Assembly: GCF_030381805.1 (NCBI RefSeq)
Contig: NZ_JAUDRH010000004.1
Coordinates: forward strand, 310,001 to 374,000
From: Chlorogloeopsis sp. ULAP01
Lineage (GTDB): Bacteria > Cyanobacteriota > Cyanobacteriia > Cyanobacteriales > Nostocaceae
Direction of reading: 5' to 3'
DNA length: 64,000 nt
How positions within the stretch are numbered: the stretch's first letter is position 1; each line of letters opens with the position of its first letter. Both the position numbers and the translations under genes were made by a program. Shown in pieces: positions 54,478 to 62,435 of this stretch. The notes under the pieces are model-generated. The model saw only the letters and a program-made list of their open reading frames with translations, did not search any database and had not been told where the DNA came from.

Positions 54478-54533
54478 GCCCTCAGACTAGAAGTCTGGGG
54501 CTACACGAACGAAGCCTGCGGAGGCAGGCTATA
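54478..54533. repeat. Two-hairpin interspersed repeat
   Basis: CAGACT-aga-AGTCTG followed by GGCTACACGAACG and AGCCTGC-gga-GGCAGGCT: two adjacent perfect hairpins. The first ~50 bases of the 15598 repeat have the same plan with different stem bases, which implies that pairing rather than sequence is kept. Confidence 0.6.
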
Positions 54534-54562
54534 TTGAGCGATTAAAAATCGCCAAAATTTTT

Positions 54563-56548
54563 CTATCTAGTAGCTTTTTCTGTCAACTGTGTGAGTACTT
54601 CATTAGAACGCTCAACAAAGGCTTTCATTCCTTCTGCATCAAATCCTTTCTGAGACATCAATGCCAAGTCGTATATGTGATGACAAATCATGTTGACTAA
54701 TAACGTTGTAGGCGATTCTCCATCTCCTTGAATAATACTGCCTTGACTGAGATTTGCTAAATTTTGAATCAATGGATGAGCAGTATTTACCACTAAGATA
54801 TGATCTTCAGGAAATTCGGCTGCTTGTTGTTGCATTAGAGCATTCATTTCCCGCAGACGGCGCAGAATTTCTGGTAGTAATACCATCGCTGGCGGTGTTC
54901 CTTGCGGATCGTCAGATTTTAGAGCTTCAGTACGGATATTAACTTTGGGTTTGTTGAGAGCTTTCTCGAATAGCTCTTTGATAACTTCGCTACGGGTTTT
55001 ATTGGTTTTTGGATCAACAATTTCTCCAGCTTTGTCTTTATCCAAAAGGGTTTGATCCAGATCCGAATCTACCCGCGTAAATTTAACATCTGTGTATTCC
55101 CGCTCTAAGAAGTTGATGAAGTGAGTGTCGATGAAGGAGTCCATAAACAGGACTTCCAAACCTTGTTTTTTATGTAGTTCTACGTAAGCTGCTTGTGCGC
55201 TTTCGTCTGTGCAGTAGAAAACGCGGTTTTGATGATGTTCTTTGTTGCGTTCTAAATACTCTTGGATAGTTGTGTATTGATATTTGAGATTTTCTTGTCC
55301 CCCAGTTGTGGAAGTGACATCTTGCCAAGCGTCCCCTTCTTCGGATTGAACTTGTACTGCGGGAGTTTCTGAAACGGCTTGTTCTGGCTGCTTGGCAGTG
55401 GTGCGAAAGATGATAAATTCTTCGATTTGTTTTTTAAATTTCTCATCATTCATGACCCCGAATTTCATAAAGGTGCCGAGGTCTTTCCAAGCGCTGATAT
55501 ACTGTTCGCGGTTATCGCGGTAAAGTTCTTTGAGGCGATCGCCTACTTTTTTGGCGATGTAGTCACCAATTTTGCGGACTGTGCGATCAGTTTGCAAAGC
55601 ACTCCGCGATACATTCAGAGGAATATCACTGCTGTCAATCACACCCCGCATGGGTAAAAGAAATTGAGGAATTATTTCTTCACAGTGATCACTTACAAAA
55701 ACTTGATTGCAGAATAACTTAATCTGCCCTTTGGTTACATCTACATCTGGTCTCAATCTGGGAAAATACAAAATACCGTTAATGATAAACGGATAGTCTG
55801 TATTCAGATGTACCCACAATAGAGGTTCTTCCTGGAAAGGATACAGGTAGCGATAAAACTCTAAATAATCTTCTTGACTTAAACTATTTGGAGACTCACG
55901 CCATGGTGCCTTTTGCCTATTTAACACCTCGCCATCTAGTTTGATGGGTACTGACATGAAGTCACAGTAAGTCTTGACAAGATTAGTAATTCGTGCTGAT
56001 TCTAAATATTCTAATTCCTCTTCCATGAGATGGAGAGTAATTGTCGTACCGCGAGTGGTGCGGGATGATTCTGCCAAGGTGAACTCTGGAGAACCATCAC
56101 AAGTCCAATGAACTGCCTGCGCTCCTTCTTTGTAGGATAATGTATCGATTTCGACTTGTTTTGCCACCATGAAGGAGGAGTAAAAACCTAGCCCAAAGTT
56201 ACCAATTATTGGTTGCTCTGATACATTTTTATACTTGTGAATAAATTCTTCAGCACTAGAAAAAGCAACTTGATTAATATATTTCTTGACCTCGTCGGCT
56301 GTCATGCCGATGCCATTATCGGTAATGGAGAGAGTATTTTGATTTTTATCTATGGAAATTTGAATTTCTGGTTCGCCAATATCGCCAGAATACTCTCCTG
56401 CGCGGGATACCATTTTCAGCTTTTGGATCGCATCAACGGCATTAGATACTAGTTCTCGCAGGAATATTTGGTGATCTGAGTACAGGGACTTCTTAATAAT
56501 CGGGAAAATGTTCTCAGTATGAATACTGATAGTGCCTTGTTCTAGCAT
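54563..56548 (-). CDS. htpG: Molecular chaperone HtpG (Hsp90)
   Basis: A 661-residue Hsp90 chaperone that folds or stabilises client proteins with ATP, important under heat, cold and oxidative stress in cyanobacteria. The ATP domain shows L-R-E-L-V-S-N-A-V-D-A-I, D-N-G-I-G-M and G-N-F-G-L-G-F-Y-S-S. The middle domain has the catalytic Arg region S-R-S-A-L-Q. It lacks the eukaryotic MEEVD tail. No CIRCE element was recognised upstream. Confidence 0.96.
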   Translation of the reverse strand: MLEQGTISIHTENIFPIIKKSLYSDHQIFLRELVSNAVDAIQKLKMVSRAGEYSGDIGEPEIQISIDKNQNTLSITDNGIGMTADEVKKYINQVAFSSAEEFIHKYKNVSEQPIIGNFGLGFYSSFMVAKQVEIDTLSYKEGAQAVHWTCDGSPEFTLAESSRTTRGTTITLHLMEEELEYLESARITNLVKTYCDFMSVPIKLDGEVLNRQKAPWRESPNSLSQEDYLEFYRYLYPFQEEPLLWVHLNTDYPFIINGILYFPRLRPDVDVTKGQIKLFCNQVFVSDHCEEIIPQFLLPMRGVIDSSDIPLNVSRSALQTDRTVRKIGDYIAKKVGDRLKELYRDNREQYISAWKDLGTFMKFGVMNDEKFKKQIEEFIIFRTTAKQPEQAVSETPAVQVQSEEGDAWQDVTSTTGGQENLKYQYTTIQEYLERNKEHHQNRVFYCTDESAQAAYVELHKKQGLEVLFMDSFIDTHFINFLEREYTDVKFTRVDSDLDQTLLDKDKAGEIVDPKTNKTRSEVIKELFEKALNKPKVNIRTEALKSDDPQGTPPAMVLLPEILRRLREMNALMQQQAAEFPEDHILVVNTAHPLIQNLANLSQGSIIQGDGESPTTLLVNMICHHIYDLALMSQKGFDAEGMKAFVERSNEVLTQLTEKATR

Positions 56549-56769
56549 AACTTGAGTTTAACAAAATTTGCCTACTGTGAATTTTAAGAGCATAATGGTG
56601 GCGATAGTTTACCCTATTAGGTTTTGTTTACACCATACTGCTGATGCGGATTTCCCTACTCGCTCATAGTAGCTAAAAAAAGTGATAGCAAAGTCAACAG
56701 TTTACGAAGCGTCTAGAAGAGGAACCATCGCACAATCAATAATTATTAATTTAAGGTAGGTAATTTTTG

Positions 56770-57819
56770 ATGAAAATTATTGCCTGGCCGGCATTTAAAA
56801 CAAAGTATAAAAATCCCTACAACTGGCTGTTGTATTCACATATGCTTGAGTTGGGTGTAACAGTTGAGGAATTCACTTTTAGTAAGTTGCTGCTTCAACA
56901 CTATGATATTTTTCACCTACACTGGCCAACTGAAACTATATTACGTCACCCTAACTTAGTTGTGGCTCTGTTACGGGTAATTACGATGTTATTAACTATA
57001 AAGTGGGCTAAGGTCAGGGGAACAAAAATTATTTGGACTATTCACGATGAGTATCCTCATTCTCTATTACATCCTCAACTGGCAAATTGGTTTCAGTCCA
57101 AATTTATCAAGGAATTAGATGGATGTATTAGTCATAGTCAAGTAGGTAAAGAATTAACTCTAAAAAATTTTCCTAGCTTGCAGCATCTTCCTCATCTTGT
57201 TATTTTTCATGGTCATTATCGACAGGTTTACCCTAACAATATTACTCGTGAGACAGCTAGGACAAATTTAGATATTCCCCCTGATTGTCATTTACTTTTA
57301 TTTCTGGGTTATATTGACTACTACAAAAATGTTCCTCATTTAGTACAGGTATTTCGAGAATTAAACCCAACTGATTGGCTATTGTTGATAGCAGGTAAAA
57401 TTGAAGTTCCAGAACTTGGTACTGAGATATTAAACTTAGCAGTTAATGATTTCAAGGTAAAATTGCGTTTCGGGTTCGTGCCAGATGAACAGTTACAACT
57501 GTATTTTAAGGCTGCTGATTTAGTAGTTTTACCTTTTCAAGAAATTTTGAACTCAGGTAGTGCAATACTCTCTTTGTCTTTTGATTCTCCTATCTTAGTA
57601 ACTGATAAAGGATCTATGGCAGAGCTACAAGAACAGGTTGGGGATGAATGGGTAAAGTTGTACTCTGGAGAGTTGACTACAGAAGTTCTAGCTACAGGCT
57701 TAGATTGGGCGATTGAAGGAAAGCGATCGCGACAAGCTAATTTAGAGAAGTTAGGATGGTCAAGGTTAGCGGAAAAAACTGTCCAATATTTTGAACATAT
57801 TTGTAATCAGAATTTATAA
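56770..57819 (+). CDS. Glycosyltransferase (GT-B fold)
   Basis: A 349-residue GT-B enzyme. Early H-L-H-W-P-T-E and F-L-G-Y-I-D-Y-Y-K-N-V-P in the donor half are typical of GT4-like enzymes in cyanobacterial polysaccharide loci. The ATG at 56770 is used; a TTG one codon upstream is less likely. It precedes another transferase by 12 bases on the same strand, and lies about 3 kb from hpsA, so it may serve the same polysaccharide. Substrate unknown. Confidence 0.82.
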   Translation: MKIIAWPAFKTKYKNPYNWLLYSHMLELGVTVEEFTFSKLLLQHYDIFHLHWPTETILRHPNLVVALLRVITMLLTIKWAKVRGTKIIWTIHDEYPHSLLHPQLANWFQSKFIKELDGCISHSQVGKELTLKNFPSLQHLPHLVIFHGHYRQVYPNNITRETARTNLDIPPDCHLLLFLGYIDYYKNVPHLVQVFRELNPTDWLLLIAGKIEVPELGTEILNLAVNDFKVKLRFGFVPDEQLQLYFKAADLVVLPFQEILNSGSAILSLSFDSPILVTDKGSMAELQEQVGDEWVKLYSGELTTEVLATGLDWAIEGKRSRQANLEKLGWSRLAEKTVQYFEHICNQNL

Positions 57820-57831
57820 CAAGGGTAGTAT

Positions 57832-59004
57832 ATGAGAATTGCTTATGTTACCACTTATGATGTTCAACATCCTACTAGTTGGCAAAAATATCATGGCGGG
57901 AACTATGGCGCAAGTAATTTTATTGCTCAGATATTAACAAACCAAAATATTTTAATTGATTATTTAGGGCCGCTACAAAAAAATTTTTCTTGGTTAACTA
58001 GAGGTAAATGGCTATTTTATAATCACTTGATTAAAAAAGATTATTATAGTTGGGCTGAACCAATTGTCTGTCAAAATTATGCCAATCAGGTAGCAAAAAA
58101 ACTAGCTCATTTAGATAGTGAGATTGTTATTTCTCCAGAAGGAGCAATCCCTACTGCCTATCTAGAATGCCAGCAGCCAATAGTTCTGTGGATAGATACA
58201 ACTCTAACAGAATTAATTAACTTTTTTCCTCACCTCAGTAATCTGTGTCAGGAAACTAGAAATAATATTTATAAAATGGAAAAAGCTGCATTGGAAAAAT
58301 GCAAAATACTCATAGTCACCTCAGAATGGGCAGTGGAAACTGTAGTTAAAACTTATGGAATAGATAAATCAAAAATTTATGTTATTCCTAGAGGCGCAAA
58401 TATAGAAATAAAGCCAGAAAGAACATTCGCAGATATTACAGAATTAGTTAAGTCAAGAAATAAAAAAATATGTAAGTTAATTTACTCTGGAGTTGATTGG
58501 CAGCGCAAGGGTGGAGATATTGCTCTCGCAGTTGCTAAAAAATTAAATGAAATAGGTTTGGAGACTGAACTGACAGTCATAGGATGCCAACCTATTTCTA
58601 AAGAACCTTTGCCAAGTTTTGTCAAGCCACTGGGATATATTAACAAGTATCAACCTGATGGTTTATCTCAGATGTGTCAGTTAATAGGTGATTCTCATTT
58701 TCTGATGTTACCTACTAGAGCAGATACCAATCCTCATGTTTTAGTCGAAGCAAATGCTTTTGGTGTCCCTTGTTTAACAACAAATATAGCAGGAATACCA
58801 ACTGTAATTAAAGATAATATTAATGGTAAAACTTTTGCGGTTGATGCACCGATAGACGACTATTGTAACTACATACTTAACTATTTTACTCATTACCACG
58901 AATATGAACGATTAGCTATGTCATCATTCAATGAGTATGTATATCGTCTTAATTGGGAAGTTGCTGGTCGTACAGCTAAACAGTTATTTTTAGACTATCT
59001 CTAA
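57832..59004 (+). CDS. Glycosyltransferase family 4 protein
   Basis: A 390-residue GT-B enzyme: M-R-I-A-Y-V-T-T-Y-D-V start, V-I-P-R-G-A-N-I-E hinge, Y-S-G-V-D-W-Q-R-K-G-G phosphate-binding region, and P-T-R-A-D-T-N-P-H-V-L-V-E-A-N-A-F-G as the EX7E-like donor motif, with the first Glu replaced by Asp. It follows the previous transferase by 12 bases, so they form a two-gene operon. Probable role: a sugar linkage in the hormogonium polysaccharide or another glycan. Confidence 0.85.
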   Translation: MRIAYVTTYDVQHPTSWQKYHGGNYGASNFIAQILTNQNILIDYLGPLQKNFSWLTRGKWLFYNHLIKKDYYSWAEPIVCQNYANQVAKKLAHLDSEIVISPEGAIPTAYLECQQPIVLWIDTTLTELINFFPHLSNLCQETRNNIYKMEKAALEKCKILIVTSEWAVETVVKTYGIDKSKIYVIPRGANIEIKPERTFADITELVKSRNKKICKLIYSGVDWQRKGGDIALAVAKKLNEIGLETELTVIGCQPISKEPLPSFVKPLGYINKYQPDGLSQMCQLIGDSHFLMLPTRADTNPHVLVEANAFGVPCLTTNIAGIPTVIKDNINGKTFAVDAPIDDYCNYILNYFTHYHEYERLAMSSFNEYVYRLNWEVAGRTAKQLFLDYL

Positions 59005-59018
59005 AAAAGCAATTTTAT

Positions 59019-59069
59019 AGACTAGTGGTTCTGTAGTCTTTAAGTAAGGGCTAAAGCCCTCACTACAAA
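59019..59069 (+). repeat. Hairpins downstream of the two-transferase operon
   Basis: AGACTA-loop-TAGTCT (59019-59039) and GGGCT-aa-AGCCC (59047-59058) followed by CACTACAAAC and T-runs. The second hairpin with its CACTACAAA tail matches 48189-48207. They may together end the transcript. Confidence 0.5.
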
Positions 59070-59196
59070 CTTTTTTCCAACAGCTTTACAGTGGGTGACC
59101 AAATTCTGATTTTAAGTGGCAATATTTAAGTCGCTGTCTTTAGAGAAAAATTATTCACCAGTAACTTACTGGCGATCGCTTTCTCTACTTTTGCTT

Positions 59197-59274
59197 GAAT
59201 CGCTCGTACATCTTAGTGAACGAGCGATTCTAGTCCTTGATCAAGGGCAATGGTGTCTTTTTTATTATTGCCCC
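59197..59274 (-). terminator. Paired hairpins downstream of clpB
   Basis: GGGCAAT (59245-59251) pairs with ATTGCCC (59267-59273) just beyond the clpB stop. Further on, an 11-base stem GAATCGCTCGT (59197-59207) pairs with ACGAGCGATTC (59220-59230). The first has no strong T-run on the - strand; the set probably terminates clpB transcription from that strand. Confidence 0.5.
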
Positions 59275-59281
59275 TGACTTT

Positions 59282-61951
59282 TTAAGACTCGCGAGAAGCT
59301 TCTAATATATGAGTTGTGTTTGTTGGTGCTGGGACTGTAACTACTTTTTTCTTACTAAAGTTCAGCCCTTTATCTCCTTTGTCAATAACAATCGTGTCAC
59401 CACCAATAAAGGTATTCTCTAAAATTTTGGTGGCGATCGCATTTTCCACTTCTCTTTGGATTGCCCGTTTGATGGGGCGTGCGCCGTAAACAGGATCGTA
59501 ACCTACTTCTACAAGGTAATCGCAAGCACTTGGAGAGATTTCCAAGGAAATTTTTTGATCGGAAAGCAGATTTTCCACTCGCTTGAGTTGGATGCGAACA
59601 ATTTGCCGCATTTCACTGCGATTGAGGGGATGGAAAATAATCAAATCATCAACGCGATTGAGAAATTCAGGGCGGAAGTGCGATCGCAAAGCATCCATCA
59701 CCCGATTTCGCATTTTTTCATACTGGGAGTCATCACCAGATATATCTAAGATATATTCGCTACCAATGTTACTTGTCATCACGATCACAGTATTGCGAAA
59801 ATCAACAGTTCTGCCTTGTGAATCAGTGATTCTACCATCATCTAATACTTGCAAGAGTATATTAAATACATCAGGGTGCGCTTTTTCAACTTCATCTAAA
59901 AGCACCACAGAGTAAGGACGGCGGCGAATTGCCTCGGAAAGTTGTCCGCCTTCTTCATAACCTACGTATCCTGGAGGCGCTCCTACCAAGCGAGATACTG
60001 AGTGCTTTTCCATATACTCAGACATATCCAAACGCACGAGGGCGTCGTCCGAATCAAAGAGAAACTGAGCCAGAGCGCGGGCAAGTTCGGTTTTGCCGAC
60101 TCCTGTCGGCCCCATCAATAAAAATGAGCCAATGGGGCGACTCGGATCTTTCATGCCAGCACGGGCGCGGCGAATCGCTGCTGCTACTGCTGCTGTTGCT
60201 TCCTCTTGTCCTACAACTCGTTCGTGCAGGTGACTTTCCAGTTGCAGCAGTTTTTGTCGTTCCGATTCCAGCAGGCGATTTACCGGAATCCCCGTCCATT
60301 TAGCAACGATTTCGGCAATATCAGCTTCTGTAACTTGTTCTCGCAACAGAGTTTTACCCTGCGCTTGGATTTTCAGTAATTCGGCTTCTTTGACTTCGCG
60401 ATCGCGCTGTACTCCCTCCAATTTGCCATACTTTAACTGGGCAGCTTTGTTGAGATCGTAGGCACGTTCTGCCTGTTCAATTTGTACCCGTAGCTTTTCT
60501 TCTTCTTGCTTCAAAGTACTAATTGCCTCTAATAGCAGCTTTTCACCTTGCCACTGCCCATTAAATTCCTGCTGTTTCTCTGTCAAATTAGCAATTTCTC
60601 GCTCAATTCGCTGCAAACGTTCTTGAGTTTGGATTGTCGCCTTTTCTTCTCCAGCCAACGACAGCTTTTCCATTTCTAGCTGCATCAAGCGACGATCAAT
60701 CGCTTCCAATTCTGCTGGTTTGGATGTAATCTCCATTTTTAATTGGGCTGCTGCTTCATCTACCAAGTCAATGGCTTTATCAGGCAAGAAGCGATCATTA
60801 ATATATCTGGCTGAGAGGGTAGCAGCTGCTACTAAGGCTGAATCAGAAATTTTGACGTTGTGATGGACTTCGTAACGCTCTTTCAGTCCTCGCAAAATAG
60901 AAATTGTATTTTCTACGCTGGGCTGATCTACATACACTTGTTGAAAGCGTCTTTCTAAAGCTGCGTCTTTTTCAATATATTTACGATATTCGTCTAGAGT
61001 AGTTGCTCCAATACAGCGCAGTTCTCCCCGTGCCAGCATTGGTTTGAGCAAATTGCCTGCATCCATCGAACCTTGTTGCCCGGAACCTGCGCCAACAACT
61101 GTATGTAGTTCGTCAATAAACAGGACTATTTGACCGTTAGATTCGATTACTTCCTTCAGAACTGATTTTAAACGGTCTTCAAATTCACCTCGGTATTTAG
61201 CACCAGCAATCAAACTACCCATATCCAGGGCAATGAGTTGGCGATTTTTCAAAGATTCAGGTACATCGCCATTCACAATTCGCTGTGCTAAAGCTTCTGC
61301 GATCGCAGTCTTACCAACTCCAGGTTCACCAATTAAAACTGGATTATTCTTGCTACGACGAGATAATACCTGAATTACCCGACGGATTTCATCATCTCGC
61401 CCAATCACTGGATCGAGTTTTCCAGCTTTTGCTTGCTCTGTCAAGTCTCTACCAAACTTTTGTAGAGCTTCATAGCGAGATTCTGGATTTTGGTCTGTTA
61501 CTTTTTGACTACCGCGAATCACTTTAATTGTAGCTTCTAACTTTGCTGTATCTAGATTAAAGCTTTTCAGCATCCGCCGACCGATACGTTCATCTTCTAC
61601 AAAACCCAAAAGTAAGTGTTCCACAGAGATATAGGAATCATTCATCCGCACTCTGGCTTCCTCGGCTAAGTCTAGCATTGCGTCTAAATAGCGCCCAAGG
61701 TAAAGTTGATCGCTTCTACCGACTTTGGGTTGACGGCGGGCAAATTCTTCAAGTTGCTGTTGCAAACGGTTAGCATCTACACCAGCACGGTTGAGGATAC
61801 GTGCTGCTAAACCATTTTCTTGCTGGAATAAAGCAAGTATTAAATGTTCAACATCTAATTGCTGTTGTTGATATGCGCGTACTATATCCTGAGATTTGAC
61901 AATTGCTTCCCAGGCTTTATCTGTAAATTTATCCGGATCTGTAGGCTGCAT
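59282..61951 (-). CDS. clpB: ATP-dependent disaggregase ClpB
   Basis: An 889-residue Hsp100 protein that, with DnaK, pulls apart aggregates. Domains: N domain (1-150), AAA1 with Walker A G-E-P-G-V-G-K-T (208-215), a long coiled middle domain (~420-540), AAA2 with G-P-T-G-V-G-K-T (614-621), and a C domain. It lacks the ClpP-binding tripeptide loop, as ClpB should. Cyanobacteria usually have two ClpB copies; which this is cannot be told here. A possible internal start (ClpB-short) was not examined. Confidence 0.96.
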   Translation of the reverse strand: MQPTDPDKFTDKAWEAIVKSQDIVRAYQQQQLDVEHLILALFQQENGLAARILNRAGVDANRLQQQLEEFARRQPKVGRSDQLYLGRYLDAMLDLAEEARVRMNDSYISVEHLLLGFVEDERIGRRMLKSFNLDTAKLEATIKVIRGSQKVTDQNPESRYEALQKFGRDLTEQAKAGKLDPVIGRDDEIRRVIQVLSRRSKNNPVLIGEPGVGKTAIAEALAQRIVNGDVPESLKNRQLIALDMGSLIAGAKYRGEFEDRLKSVLKEVIESNGQIVLFIDELHTVVGAGSGQQGSMDAGNLLKPMLARGELRCIGATTLDEYRKYIEKDAALERRFQQVYVDQPSVENTISILRGLKERYEVHHNVKISDSALVAAATLSARYINDRFLPDKAIDLVDEAAAQLKMEITSKPAELEAIDRRLMQLEMEKLSLAGEEKATIQTQERLQRIEREIANLTEKQQEFNGQWQGEKLLLEAISTLKQEEEKLRVQIEQAERAYDLNKAAQLKYGKLEGVQRDREVKEAELLKIQAQGKTLLREQVTEADIAEIVAKWTGIPVNRLLESERQKLLQLESHLHERVVGQEEATAAVAAAIRRARAGMKDPSRPIGSFLLMGPTGVGKTELARALAQFLFDSDDALVRLDMSEYMEKHSVSRLVGAPPGYVGYEEGGQLSEAIRRRPYSVVLLDEVEKAHPDVFNILLQVLDDGRITDSQGRTVDFRNTVIVMTSNIGSEYILDISGDDSQYEKMRNRVMDALRSHFRPEFLNRVDDLIIFHPLNRSEMRQIVRIQLKRVENLLSDQKISLEISPSACDYLVEVGYDPVYGARPIKRAIQREVENAIATKILENTFIGGDTIVIDKGDKGLNFSKKKVVTVPAPTNTTHILEASRES

Positions 61952-62435
61952 CTTTACAATTTTTGATTTGGAATTTTAAATCTTAAACTACGGAAAGTAT
62001 GTCCTAAATATTTATCCAATCATTATCAGGCCGCATCTGCTTGTATCTACAGTTGCAATTTGAGACTGGGTATCGGGGATTGGTGATTGGGGGTTGGGTA
62101 ATGGGAAGAGGACACGGGGACAAAGAAACACGGTGAGCAGCGCGTTGCACAAAGAAGCGCCGTGCGCGGGGGTCTCCCCCCAACCCCAACGCCAGTCGCT
62201 ACCCTCCGGGAAGCCGCCCTGACGGGCGTCTACAAGTCGGGAAACCCGCCCATGGCGCTGGCTCCTCCGTGGGTGGGCCAAAGCCCCCGTTGTAGCGACT
62301 GCGTACACGCGAAGCGGGTTCTCGTTAGAGTACCCGAAGGAGGACGCGGAGAATTATGATTCACGTTCTTGCCCCAAGTCTTGTTGTCTCCCCCTCCCCT
62401 TGTCGTCTTCAAGCGTCCCTAGTCCCCAATCCAAT
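61952..62435. repeat. GC-rich intergenic repeat block
   Basis: 484 bases without a supported gene. 62130-62345 is strikingly GC-rich against an AT-rich background and full of inverted pieces: GCGCGGGGGTCTCCCCCC, CCTCCGGGAAGCCGCCCTGACGG, and ACGCGAAGCGGG. Such blocks are common interspersed repeats in filamentous cyanobacteria. Flanks carry GGGGATTGG / CCTAGTCCCC-type units. Any open frames inside are probably accidental. Confidence 0.55.

Noticed and set aside
59929..60303. A 124-codon open frame antisense to clpB
   Set aside because: It is opposite the second AAA domain of clpB, which is fully conserved; no independent evidence supports it.
62012..62308. Open frames of 60-98 codons between clpB and the porin gene
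   Set aside because: They lie in GC-rich repeat DNA, overlap each other on both strands and have no recognisable domain.
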